A DNA stretch of 13,252 nucleotides from Candidatus Bathyarchaeota archaeon (lineage in GTDB: Archaea > Thermoproteota > Bathyarchaeia > Bathyarchaeales > DTEX01): NCBI GenBank assembly GCA_018397055.1, contig JAGTQS010000050.1, positions 1 through 13,252 of the forward strand, given 5' to 3'. Made by a program: the position numbers and the translations under genes. The notes under the pieces were generated by a model that was not told where the DNA came from, made no database searches, and was given only the letters and a program-made list of their open reading frames with translations. This document shows, piece by piece, positions 7,189 to 13,187 of this stretch; the stretch's first letter is position 1; each line of letters opens with the position of its first letter.

Positions 7189-8262
7189 ATGCGAGAGAAT
7201 AAAATGATTGAAAAGAAACAGTTAAGACTTAAGTCTATTGTCCCAATCTTTGCAGCTGGCATATTCGTTTTTCTACTGTATATTTACTTTCTTGTTCCCT
7301 TCAACGACTTGGTTCAAACTTTTCAACAGGTTAATCCGTTCTATCTTTTTCTCGCGTTGGCTGTACTTTTTCTCGCCCACGGCTTCTATGCCTTCACTTG
7401 GCAAAAACTACTTGAGATGCTTTCCGTAAAAGCCTCTTTTCTGAAAGCTTTCCTGTTCACTTGGGTGGCAAACTTTGTTGACATACTTGTTCCAGCAGAA
7501 TCCGTCAGTGGCGACTTCTTACGAATTTACCTCTTGTCAAAGGAAAAAAGTGGAGATGCTGGAAAGATAGCGGCGTCGGTTCTGTGCCACCGCCTCTTAG
7601 TAACCATCATATCCGTGTTAGGGTTACTAATCAGCACAATGTATTTCATGCTCTACAATAATCCCCCAACCTTGGTTCTGCAGATCGTAGTGGCAATAGC
7701 AGCCTTGAACGCAGTTGTGTTCGGTTTAGTGATATATATAAGCATAAAAAAAGAAGCTGCCGAGAAAATGGTAAACTGGACAATTAAGGCACTTGTCCAC
7801 ATAACGCGGGGACGCTGGAAATTTGAACACCTAAAAGAGTCAGCCACGAAAACGATGAACAAGTTCTATGAAGGAATCACAGTTTTCCGCCAGAATCTGA
7901 AAGGCTTCGTCGTACCCGTATTTTCATCCATCATCGCAGTTGCTCTTGACATCCTGATAATGGCGTTAGTCTTCCTCTCTATAGGCCCGATGGAAGCCAC
8001 GATTTCTCTAAGCGCCCTCATCATAGTTTACTCCTCAAGCGCCATCGTCCACTACATACCAATCGTTTCAGGAGAGCTTGGAACAATGGAAATCTTCCTG
8101 ACGACAATGTTCACCTTGCTCGGAAACCAGCAAGCCATAGCAATCTACACAGCAGCAACAGTCCTCATCCGAACCCTCACCCTTTGGGTCAGACTATTCG
8201 TAGGCGGCATAATCGTACAAATAATGGGAATAAAAAGCCTAACAACAAAAACTATTCCTTAA
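7189..8262 (+). CDS. Lysylphosphatidylglycerol synthase TM/flippase-like integral membrane protein (UPF0104)
   Basis: About 357 residues with roughly seven to eight hydrophobic segments, beginning at residues 16-36. It shows the family's hallmark regions: FTWVANFVDILVPAESVSGDFLRIYLL in the first half, and the PIVSGELGTMEIFLTT stretch with a charged pair inside the membrane near the C-terminus. Members of this family (PF03706-like, TIGR00374) are membrane proteins implicated in lipid or lipid-linked sugar handling; the archaeal function is not established. A TTG at 7186 directly precedes the ATG at 7189. ATG 7204 is also possible, and no strong ribosome site separates them. It is 69 nt downstream of the sulfatase-fold gene on the same strand, probably one functional unit. 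It lacks the soluble aminoacyltransferase domain of bacterial MprF, so it is not a lysyl-lipid synthase. Confidence 0.82.
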   Translation: MRENKMIEKKQLRLKSIVPIFAAGIFVFLLYIYFLVPFNDLVQTFQQVNPFYLFLALAVLFLAHGFYAFTWQKLLEMLSVKASFLKAFLFTWVANFVDILVPAESVSGDFLRIYLLSKEKSGDAGKIAASVLCHRLLVTIISVLGLLISTMYFMLYNNPPTLVLQIVVAIAALNAVVFGLVIYISIKKEAAEKMVNWTIKALVHITRGRWKFEHLKESATKTMNKFYEGITVFRQNLKGFVVPVFSSIIAVALDILIMALVFLSIGPMEATISLSALIIVYSSSAIVHYIPIVSGELGTMEIFLTTMFTLLGNQQAIAIYTAATVLIRTLTLWVRLFVGGIIVQIMGIKSLTTKTIP

Positions 8263-8307
8263 AACCCAGAAAATGACCTAATTACCCATAAACCTAAAAA
8301 TTCTTAG

Positions 8308-8381
8308 TGGACCGGGGGGGATTTGAACCCCCGACCTCCGCCGTGCGAGGGCGGCATTCATCCAAACTGAACTACCGGCCC
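8308..8381 (-). tRNA. tRNA-Ala (anticodon CGC)
   Basis: On the minus strand it folds fully. Acceptor GGGCCGG pairs with CCGGTCC, including the G3-U70 wobble that specifies alanine. The D stem is GTTC/GAAT, the anticodon stem CCGCC/GGCGG with loop CTCGCAC (anticodon CGC), the variable loop AGGTC, and the T stem GGGGG/CCCCC with loop TTCAAAT. Discriminator A73 is at 8308. No CCA is encoded, and there is no intron. Its 5' end faces the tRNA-Tyr gene across a spacer of about 130 nt. Confidence 0.97.
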
Positions 8382-8480
8382 TTTTCGAGGTTTCCTTTAT
8401 CCTCAGGTTCTATGAATGGTTTTGAGCATGATTTAACCTTTATGCGATGTTGTAGGCACATGCTCCTATAACGAAAAACA

Positions 8481-8487
8481 TATATTA
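8481..8487 (+). promoter_or_regulatory. Box A promoter of tRNA-Tyr
   Basis: TATATTA centred 29 nt upstream of the first tRNA-Tyr base (8513), the usual archaeal spacing. Confidence 0.6.
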
Positions 8488-8543
8488 GCTTCTTTATTTT
8501 TGAAAAGAATGTCGGGCGGTAGCTCAGCTTGGCAGAGCTTCCG

Positions 8544-8574
8544 AATCAGCCTGATAGATTTGGCTGATGGAGAC
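8544..8574 (+). other. tRNA-Tyr intron 1 (position 30/31, 31 nt)
   Basis: Contains the hairpin ATCAGCC/GGCTGAT (8545-8551, 8562-8568). Flanking TTCC (8539-8542) pairs with GGAG (8569-8572), forming the central helix of a relaxed bulge-helix-bulge with bulges GA and AC. Removal brings TCCG and G together to complete the anticodon stem. Confidence 0.75.
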
Positions 8575-8581
8575 GCTGTAG

Positions 8582-8627
8582 ATGTCCACCTTGTGGTGGA
8601 TGTTGCTCAGTTGCCGAGCGTACAGAA
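8582..8627 (+). other. tRNA-Tyr intron 2 (canonical position 37/38, 46 nt)
   Basis: CTGT (8576-8579) at the anticodon pairs with ACAG (8622-8625), with three-base bulges AGA and AAA: a canonical bulge-helix-bulge. Inside are two hairpins, GTCCACC/GGTGGAT (8584-8590, 8595-8601) and GCTC/GAGC (8605-8608, 8616-8619). Confidence 0.88.
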
Positions 8628-8643
8628 ACCGGACTGTCGCAGG

Positions 8644-8673
8644 AGAACCATGGCTAGCCCTTGGTTCGGCGAA
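8644..8673 (+). other. tRNA-Tyr intron 3 (position 53/54, about 30 nt)
   Basis: Hairpin GAACCA/TGGTTC (8645-8650, 8662-8667). The central helix is TCGC (8637-8640) with GCGA (8669-8672). Borders are set so that the exon ends at G53 and the next begins with TTC of the T loop. The strict bulge rule would shift a border by one base, so they are approximate. Confidence 0.6.
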
Positions 8674-8679
8674 TTCAAA

Positions 8680-8712
8680 ATAGGAAATCCAAAAAAAGGG
8701 TTCCTATGAAAG
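8680..8712 (+). other. tRNA-Tyr intron 4 (position 59/60, 33 nt)
   Basis: Hairpin ATAGGAA/TTCCTAT (8680-8686, 8701-8707). Exon TTC (8674-8676) pairs with GAA (8708-8710). Sliding the 33-nt intron by 1-3 bases to the left gives a TTCAAGT loop instead of TTCAAAT; both are acceptable T loops. Confidence 0.65.
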
Positions 8713-8745
8713 TCCCGCCCGCCCGACCACTAAAAATTTAGTGCA

Positions 8746-9204
8746 TTAAAATCTTGTATATATCCATGCAACAATCTCTCCTTCTCTTAGGACGTAGGCG
8801 TCGCTGGCAACAGGGCCGAAATCCCAATTTAGGCTTGTCGAATTCCAAGTGTACCAAAGCCAATAGGTGTTAGGATCTCCACCTACACGATTTATGCTTG
8901 TGACGAATGCTCCATATTCTCCCGTGATGTAATCAACGTCTGCAACCATTTTTGTGGCATTTAATAAGTCAGCCCACCTAACAATAAGGGTGTTGTTATG
9001 CCATTCTTTTGTTCCGTTGCCGTAATCGATGAGCAGGTTGACGAAAATGTATTTATCGAATTTTTGCAATTCCTTCAGCGTTTCATTATATAATTGCTGA
9101 TACTTTACGAATTCCATGTAATATTGTGCGGTTAGGTACGTCGACACGATTAAAACGCAAATAAGCCCTAAAGAAGTCCACATGAAAATGTTTTTCTTAA
9201 CCAC
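8746..9204 (-). CDS. Membrane-anchored DUF4430-like extracellular protein
   Basis: About 152 residues: an N-terminal membrane anchor (residues 5-27, IFMWTSLGLICVLIVSTYL) then an exported domain. The C-terminal pattern of YWLWYTWNSTSLNWDFG, then GPVASDAYVLREGEIVAWIYTRF, is that of DUF4430, a beta-grasp-like domain related to the C-terminal part of cobalamin carriers. Five N-x-S/T sequons (NET, NGT, NNT, NAT, NST) fit an extracellular archaeal glycoprotein. The frame opens at GTG 9213, overlapping the upstream stop. However, a strong ribosome site GGGAGG sits 8 nt before GTG 9204, giving MVKKNIF, so 9204 is preferred. It is transcribed with the S-component-like gene just upstream. The pairing suggests a surface ligand-binding lipoprotein-like helper for uptake; a cobalamin-type ligand is only a guess from the domain's relatives. 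Confidence 0.75.
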   Translation of the reverse strand: MVKKNIFMWTSLGLICVLIVSTYLTAQYYMEFVKYQQLYNETLKELQKFDKYIFVNLLIDYGNGTKEWHNNTLIVRWADLLNATKMVADVDYITGEYGAFVTSINRVGGDPNTYWLWYTWNSTSLNWDFGPVASDAYVLREGEIVAWIYTRF

Positions 9205-9209
9205 AGATT

Positions 9210-9781
9210 TCACCTCCCTAAGATGCCTGTTTTTTTGATAGCGTTGATGAGGACGCTGCAGCCGAAGAAGAAAAAGAAAAAGTTTGACACCTCATGAACG
9301 ATTGCGAAAGGCACACCAGCAATTATATAAGGAACAAGTGAAGCTCCAAAAACAATTCCAGTTACTATGTTTGTGAAAAAGTCATAAACAAAAGTAAGAA
9401 GAAAACCTACAACACCCATCTTAAAATTTGTTTCCCAAAACTCCTTTTCCGCTATAGCTGTTGACTTAGCAATACCAAATCCAGACTTCGACAAAACTCC
9501 GCCAAAAATTCCGTATAGGCTTTCACCTATACATGTAGCGATCAATGTAGGAAAATTGAAACCATAAGGGTTAATGGTGCCATAAACAAGCCACGTAAGA
9601 ACCCCAACCGTAGCCCCTGCAAAACTACCTAAAATATAACCGCTGACAAAAACAAAAAGATCCATAAATTTAACATCAAGGTAAAATAAACACCTATCAA
9701 CAGATAATTGGAACCAATGCAAAGCGCAGTCATAATGCTTATGAAACAAAGTTTTACAGTTGAAGATACAGTCGAATACAT
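9210..9781 (-). pseudogene. ECF transporter S-component-like protein, copy A (N-terminal frameshift)
   Basis: From the ATG at 9779-9781 the frame begins like copy B (MYSTVSSTVKLCF...LLIG), then breaks at the 9672-9690 insertion (8 bp longer than copy B) and hits a stop soon after. The rest (from VKFMDLF, ATG at 9665) is identical to copy B through HEVSNF and continues into a natural tail ending LINAIKKTGILGR before the DUF4430 gene. This is the only copy with the original C-terminus. Hydrophobic segments 2-5 remain; the first is lost from the frame. S components of ECF transporters bind the vitamin substrate in the membrane. A residual product of about 152 residues from 9665, or one started further upstream with unrelated N-terminal residues, is possible but probably non-functional. 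Confidence 0.7.
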
Positions 9782-9896
9782 TTTATATGGTTGGATAATC
9801 CATCCAATATAAAAAACTTTCTATCAAAACTTTTCAGTCTATCAATCAAGTAGACTTATGTGTTTTGTTGAAAGGCTTTTATTTTACCTTGATGTT
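9672..9896. repeat. 19-nt perfect inverted repeat, template-switch signature
   Basis: AACATCAAGGTAAAATAAA at 9672-9690 is the exact reverse complement of 9878-9896 in the start region of the coiled-coil gene. Copy B has AACATTAAGA at the equivalent S-gene site and no such match, so the copy A sequence appears to have been rewritten from the nearby inverted template. Confidence 0.8.
9791..9807. promoter_or_regulatory. Palindromic operator candidate, copy A
   Basis: TTGGAT-AATCC-ATCCAA lies between the box A (9807-9814) and the start of the S-component gene. It is duplicated unchanged at 10819-10835. Confidence 0.45.
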
Positions 9897-10323
9897 TGAA
9901 ATTTTCAAGCACGAGGGATTGGTCATCGAGACGCCTGAACAAAAAATTACGCAGCTAAGTCGTGAACTTTCCGCTTTGAGGGCTGAAAGAGACAGGTTTA
10001 ATGAAGAGGCAAAAACATGGGCTGAAAAACGTGACAAGCTCCACGAAGAAATCAAAAAGATACTGTTAGAAGCAAGGGGCTTCAGAGACAAACGAGACGA
10101 ACTGAATAACGAGATAAAATTTCTAAAAACAATAAGGGATGAACGCCTAAAAAAACGTTCAGAAACTTTTGAACTACTTAAGAGCCAAAGACAGAAAATC
10201 CGGGACATACTGGCAACTATGACTGGTCGCAGCCTAAAATCTTTGGAAGAAGAAATCGCAAGGATCGACTGGAAAATTCAGACAGAACCACATTCCTTGG
10301 AAGAAGAAAAAAAGAAAGTTTGA
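9892..10323 (+). pseudogene. Coiled-coil protein, copy A, 3'-truncated
   Basis: Starts ATG 9892 (MFEIFKHEGLVIETPEQK) and is identical to the first about 140 residues of the full copy (10920-11814). It is then cut at the duplication border: after SLEEEKK it reads KV and stops at TGA 10321-10323, inside antisense S-component sequence. It lacks the second half of the coiled coil and the conserved C-terminus, so it is a remnant of the tandem duplication. It keeps its own promoter and may still be expressed as a short coiled coil. Confidence 0.75.
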
Positions 10324-10809
10324 CACCTCATGAACGATTGCGAAAGGCACACCAGCAATTATATAAGGAACAAGTGAAGCTCCAAAAACAATTCCAGTTA
10401 CTATGTTTGTGAAAAAGTCATAAACAAAAGTAAGAAGAAAACCTACAACACCCATCTTAAAATTTGTTTCCCAAAACTCCTTTTCCGCTATAGCTGTTGA
10501 CTTAGCAATACCAAATCCAGACTTCGACAAAACTCCGCCAAAAATTCCGTATAGGCTTTCACCTATACATGTAGCGATCAATGTAGGAAAATTGAAACCA
10601 TAAGGGTTAATGGTGCCATAAACAAGCCACGTAAGAACCCCAACCGTAGCCCCTGCAAAACTACCTAAAATATAACCGCTGACAAAAACAAAAAGATCCA
10701 TAAATTTAACATTAAGAACACCTATCAACAGATAATTGGAACCAATGCAAAGCGCAGTCATAATGCTTATGAAACAAAGTTTTACAGTTGAAGATACAGT
10801 CGAATACAT
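10234..10809 (-). CDS. ECF transporter S-component-like membrane protein, copy B (foreign C-terminus)
   Basis: A 191-residue frame with an intact N-terminus (MYSTVSSTVKLCFISIMTALC, ATG 10809) and all five hydrophobic segments up to HEVSNF. The duplication joint then replaces the original tail with about 20 residues encoded antisense to coiled-coil copy A (ending DFFFQRF). Features typical of S components are the GYILGSFAGATVGVLTWLVYG and FPTLIATCIGESLYGIFGG repeats of glycine-rich helices; S components capture a vitamin or metal and need EcfA/T, which are absent here. The last membrane helix may still form from the substituted hydrophobic residues. Box A at 10835-10842 lies about 30 nt before the ATG, so the message is probably leaderless. 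The natural gene would be this N-terminus joined to the copy A C-terminus. Confidence 0.65.
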   Translation of the reverse strand: MYSTVSSTVKLCFISIMTALCIGSNYLLIGVLNVKFMDLFVFVSGYILGSFAGATVGVLTWLVYGTINPYGFNFPTLIATCIGESLYGIFGGVLSKSGFGIAKSTAIAEKEFWETNFKMGVVGFLLTFVYDFFTNIVTGIVFGASLVPYIIAGVPFAIVHEVSNFLFFFFQGMWFCLNFPVDPCDFFFQRF

Positions 10810-10818
10810 TTTATATGG

Positions 10819-10842
10819 TTGGATAATCCATCCAATATAAAA
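10819..10842. promoter_or_regulatory. Divergent promoter with palindromic operator, copy B
   Basis: ATATAAAA at 10835-10842 (TTTTATAT on the minus strand) can serve as box A for both directions. Between it and the S-component start lies TTGGAT-AATCC-ATCCAA (10819-10835), an inverted repeat placed where a bound repressor would block initiation. Confidence 0.5.
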
Positions 10843-10919
10843 AACTTTCTATCAAAACTTTTCAGTCTATCAATCAAGTAGACTTATGTGTTTTGTTGAA
10901 AGGCTTTTATTTTACCTTG

Positions 10920-11814
10920 ATGTTTGAAATTTTCAAGCACGAGGGATTGGTCATCGAGACGCCTGAACAAAAAATTACGCAGCTAAGTCGTGAACTTTCC
11001 GCTTTGAGGGCTGAAAGAGACAGGTTTAATGAAGAGGCAAAAACATGGGCTGAAAAACGTGACAAGCTCCACGAAGAAATCAAAAAGATACTGTTAGAAG
11101 CAAGGGGCTTCAGAGACAAACGAGACGAACTGAATAACGAGATAAAATTTCTAAAAACAATAAGGGATGAACGCCTAAAAAAACGTTCAGAAACTTTTGA
11201 ACTACTTAAGAGCCAAAGACAGAAAATCCGGGACATACTGGCAACTATGACTGGTCGCAGCCTAAAATCTTTGGAAGAAGAAATCGCAAGGATCGACTGG
11301 AAAATTCAGACAGAACCACATTCCTTGGAAGAAGAAAAAAAGCTGGTTAAACAAGTAAAAGCCTTAGAAGCACAATTACAAGCGCATAGGCAAATTGAAC
11401 ACACAAAAACAGAGTTAGAAAATTTAAAAAAAGAAGCCCAGATGTTAAAGGACGAAATTCAAGCAGACTCAAGCAAAATTCACGAATTAGCTGAAAAAAG
11501 CCAAAAGTTCCATGAAAAGATGATGGAAGAACTTGAAAAGGCAAAGGCTCTTCAAACAGAGGCTGATGAAATGCACCGCAAATACGTTGAAACAAAAGAG
11601 CAAGCTGACGCAGTTCACAAAAAATGCGTGGAAATATCTGAACAAATAAAAAATCTTCGCGCTCCGATCAACCAAAAAGAAGAGGAGGAAAGAAAAAAAC
11701 AGCAAATGGACCTTAGAAAAAAAAATCGAGAACGACGCTTTAGAAAAACTGAAAAAAGGCAAGAAACTCAGTTTCGACGAGTTCAAAATCCTGGCTGAAC
11801 AAGGAAAAATCTAA
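10920..11814 (+). pseudogene. COG1340-like archaeal coiled-coil protein, frameshifted at an A9 run
   Basis: A long helical protein from ATG 10920 (MFEIFKHEG). Almost all of it has heptad-like repeats rich in Glu, Lys and Leu, as in the archaeal COG1340 coiled-coil family, whose function is not known. As written the frame runs to TGA at 11796-11798 (ending RRVQNPG). At a run of nine A (11717-11725) the frame leaves the sequence that gives the likely original C-terminus: in the other frame the DNA reads IENDALEKLKKGKKLSFDE then FKILAEQGKI and stops at TAA 11812-11814, an acidic/hydrophobic pattern typical of such proteins, whereas the read frame is an unnatural Arg-rich tail. Removing one A restores it. 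This may be a true mutation, a sequencing error in a homopolymer, or transcriptional slippage. An upstream TTG at 10893 only adds a hydrophobic stretch. Confidence 0.75.
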
Positions 11815-11892
11815 ACTTTTTACAAAATAGAAGAACGTTTACTTTTTTGTTTTGTCTCTGTTACTTTTTGTTTAGCTTAAATAGATACATGG

Positions 11893-11900
11893 GTCTATAA
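11893..11900 (+). promoter_or_regulatory. Candidate box A of the DUF373 gene
   Basis: TCTATAAC about 33 nt before the ATG at 11931. A weak match, chosen for its spacing. Confidence 0.3.
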
Positions 11901-11930
11901 CATTTATTGGGAAGAATGCATAATTCATAG

Positions 11931-13187
11931 ATGAACCCATGTGGGAAAAGGTTAATGGCGAATACTGAAGAGCCAAAGGCTGAACGACTTCTCATTCTCT
12001 GCGTTGACCGAGACAATGACATAGGTAGAAAGACAAATACTCCAACGCCGATTGTTGGCAGGAAAGACAACCTTGACTCAGCACTAAAGCTTATTCTTGC
12101 CGACCCTGAAGAGGCTGACGCCAACACAATGTTTGAGGCTCTAAGGATATACGACAATCTTCAGCAGGACCGAACGACAAAAGACGTATACGAAATTGCA
12201 ACGATAGCAGGCTCAGAACTTGGAGGAGTTTCTGCGGACCGTAAGCTGGTCTCTGAGCTCACGGATGTTCTGAAAAGGTTCAAAGCAGACGGCCTAATTC
12301 TTGTTACTGACGGCTTTTCAGACGAGGACATTATACCGCTAGTCCAGTCGAGAGTCCCAGTTACTTCCGTCCGGAGAGTAGTAGTAAAACACAGCGAGTC
12401 CATTGAAGAAACAGCAGCAATCTTTTCGCGGTACTGGAAGATGATCATGGAAGATCCACGATACTCAAGGATTGCGCTTGGACTACCAGGAGTCCTATTG
12501 ATATCCATAGGCATACTGGTTTACCTTGGCACGTTCATCAGGTTCGACATCTACACATGGACAGCAATTGTCGGACTAATCATAATAGGAGGGTACCTTC
12601 TCGAAAAAGGATATGGTCTTGACCGAAAAATTTCAGCTGCCTTCTCACGGCCATACCATTACACAATCTCAGGTCTTGTCATAAACTTCTCGTTGATAGC
12701 AGGGTTCCTTTTAGCCGGTGTCGGCTTTTACCAATCTTGGACCTACATCAGCACAAATTTCAGATTTGATTTTCAGTTTCCAATAGATATAAGCCGTTTC
12801 ATGGATATTTTGCCTCAAATAATTGGGCGGACGATTGAGAAATCATCAACATTAGTCGTTGTCGGTGTCTGCGTTTCTTTGGCCGGCAGATCAGTGGGTT
12901 ACCTCTTAGATCGAGATTCGAGGTTTTGGCGGACCACGGCTCTAGTAATTGTTGCAGCTTGGTCGTGGACCATCCTAAATGAGGTTTCTCTCGTTATTCT
13001 CAACCCAGCTTGGCCAACCGGCGGACTTATTGCCTCAACAATTGTAGGAATAATCGTTATAGTCGCTGCTGGCCTTAGCACTCATTTTCTAGGCCGAAGA
13101 TTTCAGCACATACTCAAAGACAGGGTGGATGAAGAAAAAGAACCTGAGAAGAACCGTGAAAATAGTTTAGACCTTAGTCGTAATTGA
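11931..13187 (+). CDS. DUF373 family archaeal membrane protein
   Basis: A 418-residue protein with a soluble N-terminal domain and a six-helix membrane part. Family-typical blocks: CVDRDNDIGRKTNTPTPIVG (residues 24-43), the ADPEEADANTMFEA stretch (57-70), and LVTDGFSDEDIIPLVQSR (124-141). Hydrophobic helices lie at about 183-204, 209-224, 244-268, 306-326, 335-357 and 364-386. The C-terminal 25 residues are charged and cytoplasmic. DUF373 (COG2237) is almost confined to archaea and has no established function; the Asp-rich DRDND and TDGFSDED motifs suggest a nucleotide or metal site (inference). ATG 11955 (MANTEEPKAERLLILCVD) would give a start closer to the family; ATG 11931 was kept because a weak box A lies about 33 nt upstream. 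The gene is isolated, with T-rich sequence before it. Confidence 0.88.
   Translation: MNPCGKRLMANTEEPKAERLLILCVDRDNDIGRKTNTPTPIVGRKDNLDSALKLILADPEEADANTMFEALRIYDNLQQDRTTKDVYEIATIAGSELGGVSADRKLVSELTDVLKRFKADGLILVTDGFSDEDIIPLVQSRVPVTSVRRVVVKHSESIEETAAIFSRYWKMIMEDPRYSRIALGLPGVLLISIGILVYLGTFIRFDIYTWTAIVGLIIIGGYLLEKGYGLDRKISAAFSRPYHYTISGLVINFSLIAGFLLAGVGFYQSWTYISTNFRFDFQFPIDISRFMDILPQIIGRTIEKSSTLVVVGVCVSLAGRSVGYLLDRDSRFWRTTALVIVAAWSWTILNEVSLVILNPAWPTGGLIASTIVGIIVIVAAGLSTHFLGRRFQHILKDRVDEEKEPEKNRENSLDLSRN

Larger units (their letters stand above)
8513..8729 (+). tRNA. tRNA-Tyr (anticodon GTA) with four predicted introns
   Basis: The unspliced sequence does not fold as a tRNA, but five exons (8513-8543, 8575-8581, 8628-8643, 8674-8679, 8713-8729) join to a 77-nt tRNA. 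Acceptor CGGGCGG pairs with CCGCCCG (C1-G72 is the archaeal tRNA-Tyr identity pair). D stem GCTC/GAGC; anticodon stem TCCGG/CCGGA, perfect only after two introns are removed; loop CTGTAGA with anticodon GTA; variable CTGTC; T stem GCAGG/CCCGC with one A51-C63 mismatch; loop TTCAAAT; A73 and an encoded CCA. Introns fall at 30/31, 37/38, 53/54 and 59/60. The tRNA identity and the first two introns are well supported. Exact ends of the two T-arm introns may slide by a few bases. Splicing at non-canonical sites needs the broad-specificity heteromeric endonuclease of TACK archaea. Confidence 0.85.
9279..11342. repeat. Tandem duplication, two direct units of about 1.03 kb
   Basis: Unit 1 is 9279-10314 (1036 bp) and unit 2 is 10315-11342 (1028 bp), directly abutting. 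As read by eye they are identical apart from the 8-bp difference near 9672-9690. Each holds the 3'-truncated S-component gene, the divergent promoter and the 5' part of the coiled-coil gene. The left border (GAAGAAGAAAAA at 9264-9275, then GAAAAAGTTTGAC) and the right border (GAAGAAGAAAAAAAG, then CTGGTT at 11343) share an A/G-rich stretch of about 12 nt, so the duplication probably arose by recombination or slippage at this microhomology. The near-identity means it is recent, or an assembly artefact. Confidence 0.9.

Noticed and set aside
8500..8709. Open reading frame of 69 codons on the plus strand
   Set aside because: It lies wholly over the tRNA-Tyr exons and introns and has no family features.
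9865..9891. Upstream TTG start for the coiled-coil protein
   Set aside because: It only adds a hydrophobic stretch (MLKGFYFTL) and has no ribosome site; the ATG after it is preferred.
10907..11786. Several minus-strand reading frames, 82-109 codons, under the coiled-coil gene
   Set aside because: Phe/Leu/Ser-rich shadows of the Glu/Lys coiled-coil codons.
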